Positions 7,858 to 15,491 of a stretch of DNA of 17,681 nt are shown in pieces. The notes beneath the pieces are model-generated. The model searched no databases and had not been told where the DNA came from. It was given only the letters and a program-made list of their open reading frames with translations. The translations under genes were made by a program, and so were the position numbers. Origin of the DNA: CAYJAD01 sp964370675 (GTDB taxonomy: Bacteria > Desulfobacterota > Desulfovibrionia > Desulfovibrionales > Desulfovibrionaceae); contig CAYJKC010000040.1 in the NCBI GenBank assembly GCA_964370675.1, positions 1 through 17,681 on the forward strand, written 5' to 3'. Each line of letters begins with the position of its first letter. The stretch's first letter is position 1.

Positions 7858-8412
7858 ATGAATACTGAAAATGCAAGTATACCTCACATAGATGACCAAA
7901 TTAGAGATGCTAAGGAAACTTTAGCACGTATTATTGGCTTTATATATAATTGTGATACTAAGTCTGGTATGGTTTTAGCGGGTTCTGGTGTTATGTCGCT
8001 AATTCTGGGTAATAGTGGTGTGCTTAATAAAATTGTAAATGTATGTGCTAATACTAATAATAATTCATGGGTGTTGGTGGCTATTTTCATGCTAGCACTT
8101 TTTGTTTGTGGAGTTTATTTTTTTGCAGGGATATATAAGCTTAGTTGTGCTATCTCTGCAAAACTCGTTTGTAGCGGAAAGAACTTAAGGACGTATTTTG
8201 CAGATATAGCAAAGGAAGATTTAGAAACATACAAACAAAATTTTTTGCATAATACAAGACAAGAAATTATTGAAGATTTATTAGAGCAAATACATGTAAA
8301 TTCTATAGTTTGTACAAAGAAATATCAAAACTATAATAAAGGCTTAAGCTATATACGTCATGCAGTGGGGTGTTTTATACCAACATTATGCTTTGGCTTT
8401 TTCATTGCGTAA
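7858..8412 (+). CDS. Pycsar PycTM-like (DUF5706-type) membrane protein, solitary
   Basis: PycTM proteins are the membrane effectors of Pycsar anti-phage systems: cyclic CMP or UMP made by a dedicated cyclase triggers membrane damage. The 184-aa protein follows that family layout. It has an amphipathic N-terminal helix, DTKSG (33-37) leading into membrane segment 1 (about 37-51), segment 2 (about 71-98), then a cytosolic stretch with YFADIAKEDLETY (113-125), an acidic EIIEDLLEQIHVNS (136-149) and the lysine pair KKY (154-156), and a final hydrophobic segment (168-184). It starts 42 bp after the moeA fusion with no terminator between, so it may be co-transcribed with the tup-moeA operon. No strong ribosome site is seen. 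No cyclase is present in the window, so the function is inferred from resemblance recalled without a database search. It could instead be a related SLATT-type membrane protein. Confidence 0.62.
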   Translation: MNTENASIPHIDDQIRDAKETLARIIGFIYNCDTKSGMVLAGSGVMSLILGNSGVLNKIVNVCANTNNNSWVLVAIFMLALFVCGVYFFAGIYKLSCAISAKLVCSGKNLRTYFADIAKEDLETYKQNFLHNTRQEIIEDLLEQIHVNSIVCTKKYQNYNKGLSYIRHAVGCFIPTLCFGFFIA

Positions 8413-8447
8413 ATGATATTTTAAGATTAATGGGCTTGTAATAAATT

Positions 8448-8891
8448 TTAGAGGTCCAATATCATTTGTTTATAGTCTAAGTCTTTAAATCCAAGCCGTT
8501 TGTACAGCTTAATGGCAGGTGCATTATCACTCATAACTTCAAGCCTGTATCTTTTTACCTTGCCCTCATACTCACAGCGAATGAAATCAAAAATTGCTGT
8601 GCCTAGTCCCTGTCCTTGAAATTCATCTCTAACATATATTTCTTCGATTATGAGAACTAAACCACCTACTTCACAAGAAAAAGCAAAAGATAAATGACAA
8701 AATCCTGCATAGTTATCGTTGATTTTGCAAATAATGATTTTATTGTGCACATTATTAGTAAGTGCAAAATCAATGGTATGTTCCATATATTCTTTTGGTA
8801 TTTTATGACTTACGGCATTGCTTTCGTAAAATTCTTCAAGAAGTTCTATGCACGGTTTTTTATCTGTTTCTATTAAAAATCTAATAGTCAT
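8448..8891 (-). CDS. GNAT-family N-acetyltransferase
   Basis: A 147-aa acetyltransferase that would move an acetyl group from acetyl-CoA to an amine; the substrate is unknown. It is a complete single GNAT domain: EEIYVRDEFQGQGLGTA (83-99), whose QGQGLG forms the acetyl-CoA pyrophosphate loop, and NAPAIKLYKRLGF (123-135), the usual motif B end. The ATG is at 8891; upstream there is only a weak GAG-type ribosome site. It is convergent with the PycTM-like gene (35 bp gap). No small antitoxin-like gene lies beside it, so it does not look like a TacT-type toxin pair. A housekeeping or resistance acetyltransferase is equally possible. Confidence 0.85.
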   Translation of the reverse strand: MTIRFLIETDKKPCIELLEEFYESNAVSHKIPKEYMEHTIDFALTNNVHNKIIICKINDNYAGFCHLSFAFSCEVGGLVLIIEEIYVRDEFQGQGLGTAIFDFIRCEYEGKVKRYRLEVMSDNAPAIKLYKRLGFKDLDYKQMILDL

Positions 8892-8940
8892 TTTTATCTC
8901 AACTTTAGTCTTAAAACTAAAGAGTTTGTAAAAAGTTTAC

Positions 8941-8992
8941 ACCACAAAAAAAGTAGTGATAAAAGCCTAAGTCTTATAATGTTTTTTGTGGT
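8941..8992. repeat. 11-bp inverted repeat downstream of tRNA-Thr, possible terminator
   Basis: ACCACAAAAAA (8941-8951) and TTTTTTGTGGT (8982-8992) are perfect inverted copies separated by 30 nt. On the minus strand this lies about 70 nt past the tRNA 3' end and could terminate the carboxypeptidase-tRNA transcript, although the stem is mostly A-T and the loop is long. A second small inverted repeat, CTTTAGT/ACTAAAG (8903-8922), lies between it and the GNAT start. Confidence 0.4.
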
Positions 8993-9063
8993 AATTAATC
9001 TGAAGTATTTAGAAGATGAGTTACTAATTTATATTTAAATAAGTGCAGCACTATTTGAATCTA

Positions 9064-9139
<76 letters not shown>

Positions 9140-9157
9140 TCATGGAGTGCATAAAGA

Positions 9158-10021
9158 TTATTTATTACTAGCTCTTAGTTTTGGTTGTCCTACTTTGCGT
9201 GCAACCTTAGCCGCAGAGTTTGGAGAGTCAAATCCAGCTTCAATAAGCTTTTTTGCCTCATTATCACGAGTAATGCGACCTTTACCGCCAAGGATAACCC
9301 CAAGCAATTGGACATTACCGCGTTTGGCAGTAAAAATCAGATTGTGCCCAGATGCAATGGTCCAGCCGGTTTTTAGACCATTGACTCCATTAACCTTACC
9401 CAGAAGTTTATTGGTTGATTTGTGTAATATTCCATTATGCACAAATGATTTTGTATTATGATAGCGCATGGCTTGGGGATGAGCGCGTATATAGCTTCTT
9501 GCCATTTTTAGCATGTCATAAGCTGTGGTAAACTGACCTTCAGCAGGTAGACCGTGAGGGTTTTTAAATGTGCTATTGCGCATGCCTAGCTGTTTTGCTT
9601 TAGCATTCATTAATTTTACAAAGGCTTGACCAGATTTGGCAATGTGTTGAGCTGCTGCTAAAGATGCATTATTGCCTGATGAAACAGCCATACCCATAAG
9701 CAGCTTATCTAAGGTGATTTTTTCGCCACGTTTAAGGCGCATACGTGAACCACCAGTTTTTATGGCTGACGAACTAACCTTGGTAGTGGACTTTAAAGAA
9801 ACTTTCTTGCTTTTAACTAAATCTAAAGCCACATACATACTTAAAACTTTAGTTAAGGATGCTGGTGGTATGAGATCATAAGGATTTTGTTTATATAAAA
9901 TACGCCCTGTACTCATATTCATAAGTATGGCTGAACGGGCAGTTATTTCGGCTAAGGCATTGCTCACATTAGTAAGCAAGAAGATACAGACAAATATTAA
10001 AGCATAGCGAATTACACGCAC
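9158..10021 (-). CDS. D-alanyl-D-alanine carboxypeptidase (low-molecular-weight PBP, DacF/PBP5 type)
   Basis: This penicillin-binding protein removes the terminal D-alanine from peptidoglycan stem peptides in the periplasm. The 287-aa product has an N-terminal signal peptide (hydrophobic 5-17, cleavage likely after ALA at 24) and the three serine-hydrolase motifs: SLTK (Ser55, Lys58), SGN (115-117) and KTG (217-219). It is short: the C-terminal beta domain and membrane-anchoring helix of PBP5 are absent, which is common in some LMW PBPs. The start is GTG at 10021, with AAGGAA 8 nt upstream and the signal peptide directly after. tRNA-Thr follows 18 bp downstream. Confidence 0.92.
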   Translation of the reverse strand: MRVIRYALIFVCIFLLTNVSNALAEITARSAILMNMSTGRILYKQNPYDLIPPASLTKVLSMYVALDLVKSKKVSLKSTTKVSSSAIKTGGSRMRLKRGEKITLDKLLMGMAVSSGNNASLAAAQHIAKSGQAFVKLMNAKAKQLGMRNSTFKNPHGLPAEGQFTTAYDMLKMARSYIRAHPQAMRYHNTKSFVHNGILHKSTNKLLGKVNGVNGLKTGWTIASGHNLIFTAKRGNVQLLGVILGGKGRITRDNEAKKLIEAGFDSPNSAAKVARKVGQPKLRASNK

Positions 10022-10132
10022 AATAAATTCCTTTATAAAGCTAATCTAGTATGTTTTGTATTGCCAATAAAGCGTACATAAGAAGTGCTTACACTAAAAG
10101 GAAAGAAAAGTCAAAAAAATAAAAAATACTTT

Positions 10133-10151
10133 AAAAAAGCCAAATGCTTTT
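10133..10151 (-). terminator. Candidate terminator for the SNF2 gene
   Basis: On the minus strand AAAAGC-ATTTG-GCTTTT forms a 6-bp stem with a 5-nt loop, running into further T residues and a T-rich tract. It is about 190 nt past the SNF2 stop. The stem is short, so confidence is modest. Confidence 0.4.
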
Positions 10152-10191
10152 AACAATTAGACCAAATTTTAAATAATGAAGGAGATGTGCT

Positions 10192-10208
10192 TCAGAGTAA
10201 CACTCTGA
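10192..10208. repeat. Perfect 7-bp hairpin with 3-nt loop
   Basis: TCAGAGT (10192-10198) and ACTCTGA (10202-10208) flank AAC. It lies in the non-coding gap and is not followed by a T run on either strand, so it is a structural element or operator rather than a classic terminator. Confidence 0.5.
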
Positions 10209-10341
10209 TATTAATGGTAAATTTTATTCCATTGTACAGCTTGCTACTTACTTACATATTCATAAATATTTTATTTAGTATATAAAGTTAAAATTATTTA
10301 TTAGAAAATTTTCTAGCCAATTTATGTTAGCTATAGTTCTC

Positions 10342-13300
10342 TTAAACATCAAAGAGCATTTCTAAATCTTCGCGAGTCAATGAATGCAAAGCATCTTGAC
10401 CAGGAATAATGGCTTCAGCTACACCACGCTTGGCCTCTTGTAATTTTAATATTTTTTCTTCCACAGTATTTTGACAGATCAATTTATAAGAAAAGACTTG
10501 CCTAGTTTGCCCAATGCGGTGCGTTCTATCGGTAGCTTGGCTTTCCACAGCGGGGTTCCACCAAGGATCGTAGTGGATAACATAATCGGCTGAGGTAAGG
10601 TTTAGACCTGTTCCACCGGCTTTTAGTGAGATCAAGAATATGGGTATCTTGGGGTCATTATTAAATAAATCGACCTGTTCAAAACGGTTTTTGCTGCCGC
10701 CGTCTAAATAGCAGTATGGTATTTCAGATGCCTGTAACCATTGGCGAATAATGTGCAACATTTGCACAAACTGAGAAAATACAAGTACCTTGTGTCCACC
10801 TTCCACGATATCCACAACCATATTTTTAAATGCATCAAATTTACCAGAGGGCAAATTATTTGAAAAGCCAGGAATATCAATTTTAAGTAAGCGCGGATGA
10901 CAACAAATTTGACGCAATTTAAGCAGTGCATCAAGAATGGACATTTGACTCTTACCAATACCTTTTTCATCAACGTCAGCAAGCACTTGAGCCTTGAGTT
11001 TTTGAGCAAGGGCGGTATATAGTTCTGCTTGAGCTTCTTCAAGCGCACAACATGTTACACTTTCTACCTTTGGAGGTAGGTCTTTTGCCACCTCTGATTT
11101 TGTACGACGTAAGATAAAGGGACGCACTCTTGTACGCAAATAATCAAGAGTTTCTGTATCACCATCCTTGATAGGTTTAACGATACCACGCTGGAAAGAA
11201 TGCTGTGAGCCAAGAAAACCTGGCATAAGAAATTCAAACAAAGACCATAATTCAAAGAGATTATTTTCTATGGGTGTGCCTGATAAACAAAGGCGCATTC
11301 TTGCGTTAATGTGTCTAACTGAGCGTGCTGTAATTGTATTGGGATTTTTAATATTTTGGGCTTCGTCTAAAATGATGGTATTAAATTCATATTTTTCAAA
11401 CTCTTCAAGATCGCGGCGAAGTAATGCGTAAGTGGTGATAATAATATCAGAAGAAGAAATTTGCTTAAACATGTTTTCGCGACGAGTTCCGTAAATAATT
11501 AGTCGTGAAAGGCTAGGAACAAATTTTGCTGCTTCTCGATCCCAGTTTGGTAATACAGAAGTTGGTACGACAATAAGATTTGGACCTTCAAGCTTACTCT
11601 CAATCATGTGCATAATAAATGCAAGTGTTTGCACTGTTTTTCCTAGACCCATTTCGTCAGCTAAAATACCCCCAAAACCATACTCTGAGAGGAAGTTTAG
11701 ATAAGATATACCTTGCTGTTGATAGGCGCGAAGCTCAGCATGCAGCCCCTTGGGTGCTTCAATGGCACGCACTTCGCGGAAGTTACGAATTTTGTCACGC
11801 AAATTATTCCAGAAAGAATCAGTATGCACAGTTGGAAAATCATCCAAAAGGCTATCAAGCACAGGCGCTTCAAACTGTTGAAATGTTTGCTGCGGAGGTT
11901 TGCTTATATCTAAACCTAAGGCATGTAATTTATGAGCCATTTTTTCCAGCCAGCTCTCAGGCAGGCTAGCGTATGAACCATCCTTTAATTGCACGTAGCG
12001 TTTACCCTTGGTCCATGCTTTCCAAATTTTTTCTAAAGCAACGGATTGACCGTCATATTCAATATTTATATCAAGGTTAAACCATTTTTCATTTTCATCA
12101 CTTTCTACAGTGGCAGTAATGACAGATTGAGATGTGCGTACCTTATAGCGTGAAAGTGCCTTTTCTCCATATACACGAAATGTTTCTAAAAGGGTTGGGT
12201 ATGAGTCTAGTAAAAAGGCAATTGCCTCTTCTGGTTCTAAAAACCAAAGCTTGTTACTACGTTGCTGAAATCCCATTTGAGCAAGCATGTTTAAAAGGTC
12301 TGTTTCTTCTGTTTGGTGGCGGCGAACAAGATAGGTTGTACCACTGTAAGAATAACTGCCAGTTTGAAAGTCGGGGTTGGGACCTTTTAACAAAAATTCA
12401 CCATGTATAGTTTCATAAATGTTTTCAATTTCAAGTGTTAAAAGGCTACCTTCTTCATCAAGGAATAATTTGGGGTTGTAGCTTGCAGGCTGAAAAATGG
12501 GAGCCATAAGTTTTAAAAAGTTTTGTGGCTCATAGAGATTGCTATCTGGTAGTCTAGTCCAAACTCTATCTAAAAACTCTGATATTTCTTCATGTGGGAC
12601 CACAGGTTTTGTGTAGAGTAAGTCGTATACTAGAGCCAAATCAAGCCCGGTTTGTACAGGATAAAAACTTTTATTATAGCAAACCCAAATGGGCATTTGA
12701 CCATGAAAAGTAATGTCTTCATCTTCTTGTTGGGCAAGTGCAATGGGCGGTCTGGCTTCGTGTAATAAAAGCAAGGAAAAATTAAAACCTTCTTCAGACA
12801 TTTCTGGTTTGAGCTTTAATACAAAGGTAGCACTTTCAATGGTGCACATTTTGTCAGTTTCTTCCCATAAAATATAATATTCGTGACGTATGGCCCAAAA
12901 AAACCATGATACTAAGCCTTCAGGAATTTCTATTTTATGACCGTAATAGTCTTGATGTTGACCAATTTGACGCGAAACATCCACAAGCTGAGGCGAAAGT
13001 TCACACCACTCTGGATTGCGTAAAATTTGTTCAAGGGTGATTTCATTGTGCACGCTAGAAATACCAGATTTATTTTGCCTGCCTCGGAAAAAAGCCACAG
13101 AAAGTCGCCCGGGTTCTGGGTAAAAGCGGAATATTAAATAATGCCGTCCTGGTTCTGGCTCCATTTCTGTAGAAAAATACGATCTAAAGCTAAGTTTCCA
13201 GTCAGAACGCGTAGTTATGGGTTTTTCTTGTGAGTCGTCTTCGTGCAAATCATTTAAGAAATGTATTGAAATTGCAGCCACATGCCTACATATGCCTGAA

Positions 13301-13560
13301 AAAGCTTCTGAGCAATTACATTGGTGTTTTAAAATATAATCATCAATGTTAATAAGCAGTTCTGGGGTATAAACTTGGAAATCCTCACCTTGGATGGTTC
13401 CTGCAACTTCCCAAAGTGCATTATTTTGGGTAATATTAATTTTTTGCACCCCACCTTCAGAAAGAATATATTGACCACTGTCTCGAATATATTCTGGAAT
13501 GGTGTCGTGGGTAAAACTTTGCACAAGAGTGCGTAGGGCATTTTTTTCGGCTCGAGTCAT
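10342..13560 (-). CDS. SWIM zinc-finger SNF2-family DEAD/H helicase
   Basis: SNF2 proteins are ATP-driven double-stranded DNA translocases that remodel protein-DNA complexes; bacterial relatives include RapA/HepA. Positions are given on the 1075-aa frame counted from TTG at 13569. There is a SWIM zinc motif CNC...CRH (C84, C86, C94, H96), a long middle region without recognised motifs (about 120-600), then the two-lobed motor: RAYQQQG (614-620), DEMGLGKT (638-645, Walker A), DEAQ (735-738), SGTPIENN (763-770), LVFSQF (929-934), and QATDRTHRIGQ (1011-1021, motif VI). TTG abuts AAAGG, leaving no spacing, so ATG at 13560 (AAAGG 9 nt upstream) is chosen, giving 1072 aa. It stands alone on its strand. 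The substrate is unknown; a role in transcription recycling or repair is inference. Confidence 0.92.
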   Translation of the reverse strand: MTRAEKNALRTLVQSFTHDTIPEYIRDSGQYILSEGGVQKINITQNNALWEVAGTIQGEDFQVYTPELLINIDDYILKHQCNCSEAFSGICRHVAAISIHFLNDLHEDDSQEKPITTRSDWKLSFRSYFSTEMEPEPGRHYLIFRFYPEPGRLSVAFFRGRQNKSGISSVHNEITLEQILRNPEWCELSPQLVDVSRQIGQHQDYYGHKIEIPEGLVSWFFWAIRHEYYILWEETDKMCTIESATFVLKLKPEMSEEGFNFSLLLLHEARPPIALAQQEDEDITFHGQMPIWVCYNKSFYPVQTGLDLALVYDLLYTKPVVPHEEISEFLDRVWTRLPDSNLYEPQNFLKLMAPIFQPASYNPKLFLDEEGSLLTLEIENIYETIHGEFLLKGPNPDFQTGSYSYSGTTYLVRRHQTEETDLLNMLAQMGFQQRSNKLWFLEPEEAIAFLLDSYPTLLETFRVYGEKALSRYKVRTSQSVITATVESDENEKWFNLDINIEYDGQSVALEKIWKAWTKGKRYVQLKDGSYASLPESWLEKMAHKLHALGLDISKPPQQTFQQFEAPVLDSLLDDFPTVHTDSFWNNLRDKIRNFREVRAIEAPKGLHAELRAYQQQGISYLNFLSEYGFGGILADEMGLGKTVQTLAFIMHMIESKLEGPNLIVVPTSVLPNWDREAAKFVPSLSRLIIYGTRRENMFKQISSSDIIITTYALLRRDLEEFEKYEFNTIILDEAQNIKNPNTITARSVRHINARMRLCLSGTPIENNLFELWSLFEFLMPGFLGSQHSFQRGIVKPIKDGDTETLDYLRTRVRPFILRRTKSEVAKDLPPKVESVTCCALEEAQAELYTALAQKLKAQVLADVDEKGIGKSQMSILDALLKLRQICCHPRLLKIDIPGFSNNLPSGKFDAFKNMVVDIVEGGHKVLVFSQFVQMLHIIRQWLQASEIPYCYLDGGSKNRFEQVDLFNNDPKIPIFLISLKAGGTGLNLTSADYVIHYDPWWNPAVESQATDRTHRIGQTRQVFSYKLICQNTVEEKILKLQEAKRGVAEAIIPGQDALHSLTREDLEMLFDV

Positions 13561-13654
13561 GTTAATCAACCTTTAGTAGCGCAGATTTCGTATGAAAAAC
13601 TAAATGCATTTGCTGTATTACATGAAAAAATCAAGCGATTCCACAGGGGATTTT

Positions 13655-13710
13655 CTAACTTGCAGATGATTTCCAAGTGATTTAGAAGGAATTAGCCTCT
13701 GCAGTTTCAA
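13655..13710 (+). other. Possible structured leader upstream of the solute-binding protein gene
   Basis: TTGCAGA and TCTGCAG/A-type arms pair over about 50 nt, with an inner TTCC/GGAA pairing, in the gap between the divergent SNF2 and solute-binding protein genes. This is visual folding only; it may be chance. Confidence 0.2.
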
Positions 13711-13745
13711 AGTAATGGAATGTAAAAATTTTTTCAAGTAAAACT

Positions 13746-13767
13746 ATGTTGCTAACAGCATCTTTTT
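13746..13767 (+). terminator. Terminator-like hairpin at the start of the solute-binding protein gene
   Basis: ATGTTG (13746-13751) pairs with CAGCAT (13756-13761) around CTAA, with one G-U pair, then C and five T residues. It ends directly before the GTG at 13768. It could be a weak attenuator in the leader; the 6-bp stem makes this tentative. Confidence 0.3.
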
Positions 13768-15468
13768 GTGAAATTTAAAAATAACCTTGAAAAAATGGGT
13801 AGTTATATGCATATATTTTTGAAAAATGCTTTTATAAACTTTATGAAATTGACCATAATAACCGTAATTTGTATGTGCTTACTTGTGTTCTTCGTTGCAT
13901 CTAGTATAGCCGAAAGTAAGGTCAGTTTGCCTTTAGAAGCACCAACTGATGGTGGACATATTGTCTTTGGAAGCATTGGCGAAGCCTCAAATCTTATACC
14001 CTATCTAGCCACAGACTCTGCCTCTCATGATGTAGCTGGTTTAATATTCATATCATTATTACGATATGATAAAAATTTACAAATAGAAAATTTTGCGGCA
14101 GAAAGCTATAGCATTGAAAATGATGGAAAACTAATACGCTTTACCATACGCCAAGGAATATTATGGGAAGATGGGGTGGAACTTACTGCCGATGATGTGG
14201 AATTTACATGGAAAATTGTGACCGACCCCAAAACTGCATCTCCATATGCCGAAGATTTTTTAGCTGTAAAGGAATTTCGTAAAACTGGTCGTTATACTTT
14301 TGAAGTTTATTATGACAAATATTTTGCTCGTTCACTTAGCTCTTGGATGAGTGCTATTTTGCCTAAGCATATTTTAGAAGGGCAAGATTTGCGCAATACT
14401 CCATTTGCACGCAAACCCGTAGGGGCTGGACCTTATCGCTTAAAAAGTTGGGAACCTGGCCTCCGAGTTACTTTAAGTGCTTCCCCCACATATTTTTTGG
14501 GTAAACCACACATAGACTTGGTTACATATAGAATTATTCCTGATATTTCGACTATGTTTTTAGAAACAAGGGCTGAGCGTCTTGATGTGATGAATTTAAC
14601 ACCACAGCAGTATTTACGACAAACTAACGGTCCACCTTGGAATAGTGAATTTAATAAATACAGGTATTTATCTTCTGTATATATCTTTATGGGCTTTAAT
14701 ATGGTGCACCCTTTTTTCAAAGATGTACGCATGCGCAAAGCTATTTCTTACGCCATTGACCGTGAAGGTATTGTAAAAGGGGTGTTAATGGGGCAGGGTG
14801 TACCAGCATTTGGTCCTTACAAGCCAGGATCTTGGGCATATCACAATAAGCTGCAGCCTTTGCAACAAAATGTAGAAAAAGCTAAATCGTTGTTAGCTGA
14901 GCTTGGATTTGCAGATTTAGATAAGGATGGGATTTTAGAAAAAGATGGTCAAAAATTGGCTTTTACCATACTAACAAATCAGGGTAATGAACAGCGCATT
15001 TTAACCGCAATTGTTATTCAAAGTCAGCTTAAAGCAGTGGGTATTGATGTGCAAATTCGTACAGTTGAGTGGGCAGCTTTTATTAAAGAATTTGTGGATA
15101 AAGGGCGCTTTGATGCAGTTATATTGGGCTGGACCATTGGGCAAGACCCAGATATTTATGAGGTGTGGCATTCCTCAAAAGCAAAGTCTGGCGGTTTAAA
15201 TTTTACGCGTTATATTAACCCTAAGATTGACGAATTATTAGAAACTGCTCGTGCTACACCAAATATGGAGAAACGTAAAGCCTTGTATTATGAGTTGCAA
15301 GAGGTTATGCATGCAGAGCAGCCTTATTGTTTTTTATTTGTTCCATATGCTTTGCCTGTTGTGCAGTCACGTTTTCGAGGTATTGATCCAGCTTTAGCCG
15401 GTATAATGTATAATTTTGACGAATGGTGGGTTCCAAAAAACTTACAACGTCATACGATAAAACAATAA
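13768..15468 (+). CDS. ABC transporter peptide/solute-binding protein (SBP family 5)
   Basis: A periplasmic extracellular solute-binding protein of the DppA/OppA type, which would capture peptides or similar solutes for an ABC importer. The body shows the family pattern: GGHIVFGSIGEASNLIPYL, LTADDVEFTWK, KPVGAGPYRL, VRMRKAISYAIDREGIVKGVL and a C-terminal FDAVILGW region. The length (566 aa) is usual. The start is unsure: GTG at 13768 is the longest, but ATG at 13807 or 13843 is also possible. From 13843 the protein begins as a textbook signal peptide (MKL, hydrophobic core, cleavage after SIA). None of these starts has a good ribosome site. No lipobox is seen. No permease or ATPase gene is nearby; rsh follows 23 bp downstream. 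Confidence 0.88.
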   Translation: MKFKNNLEKMGSYMHIFLKNAFINFMKLTIITVICMCLLVFFVASSIAESKVSLPLEAPTDGGHIVFGSIGEASNLIPYLATDSASHDVAGLIFISLLRYDKNLQIENFAAESYSIENDGKLIRFTIRQGILWEDGVELTADDVEFTWKIVTDPKTASPYAEDFLAVKEFRKTGRYTFEVYYDKYFARSLSSWMSAILPKHILEGQDLRNTPFARKPVGAGPYRLKSWEPGLRVTLSASPTYFLGKPHIDLVTYRIIPDISTMFLETRAERLDVMNLTPQQYLRQTNGPPWNSEFNKYRYLSSVYIFMGFNMVHPFFKDVRMRKAISYAIDREGIVKGVLMGQGVPAFGPYKPGSWAYHNKLQPLQQNVEKAKSLLAELGFADLDKDGILEKDGQKLAFTILTNQGNEQRILTAIVIQSQLKAVGIDVQIRTVEWAAFIKEFVDKGRFDAVILGWTIGQDPDIYEVWHSSKAKSGGLNFTRYINPKIDELLETARATPNMEKRKALYYELQEVMHAEQPYCFLFVPYALPVVQSRFRGIDPALAGIMYNFDEWWVPKNLQRHTIKQ

Positions 15469-15491
15469 TATTTAACTATTAGGTGTCACAT

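Larger units (their letters stand above)
10022..10341. other. 320-bp AT-rich non-coding gap between SNF2 gene and carboxypeptidase gene
   Basis: No credible gene is seen. On the minus strand it serves as the SNF2 3' region, then the carboxypeptidase upstream region. It holds a perfect 14-bp palindrome TAGAAAATTTTCTA (10302-10315), a tight hairpin TCAGAGT-AAC-ACTCTGA (10192-10208), a candidate terminator near 10135-10151 and several A/T tracts. A ten-codon reading frame (10176-10208) overlaps the hairpin and is probably chance. Confidence 0.6.

Noticed and set aside
8448..8891. GNAT acetyltransferase as a toxin of a toxin-antitoxin pair
   Set aside because: No small DNA-binding antitoxin gene is adjacent, and the motifs are those of a generic GNAT enzyme.
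10176..10208. Ten-codon reading frame (a possible leader peptide) in the non-coding gap
   Set aside because: It has no downstream plus-strand gene to regulate and coincides with a hairpin, so it is probably chance.
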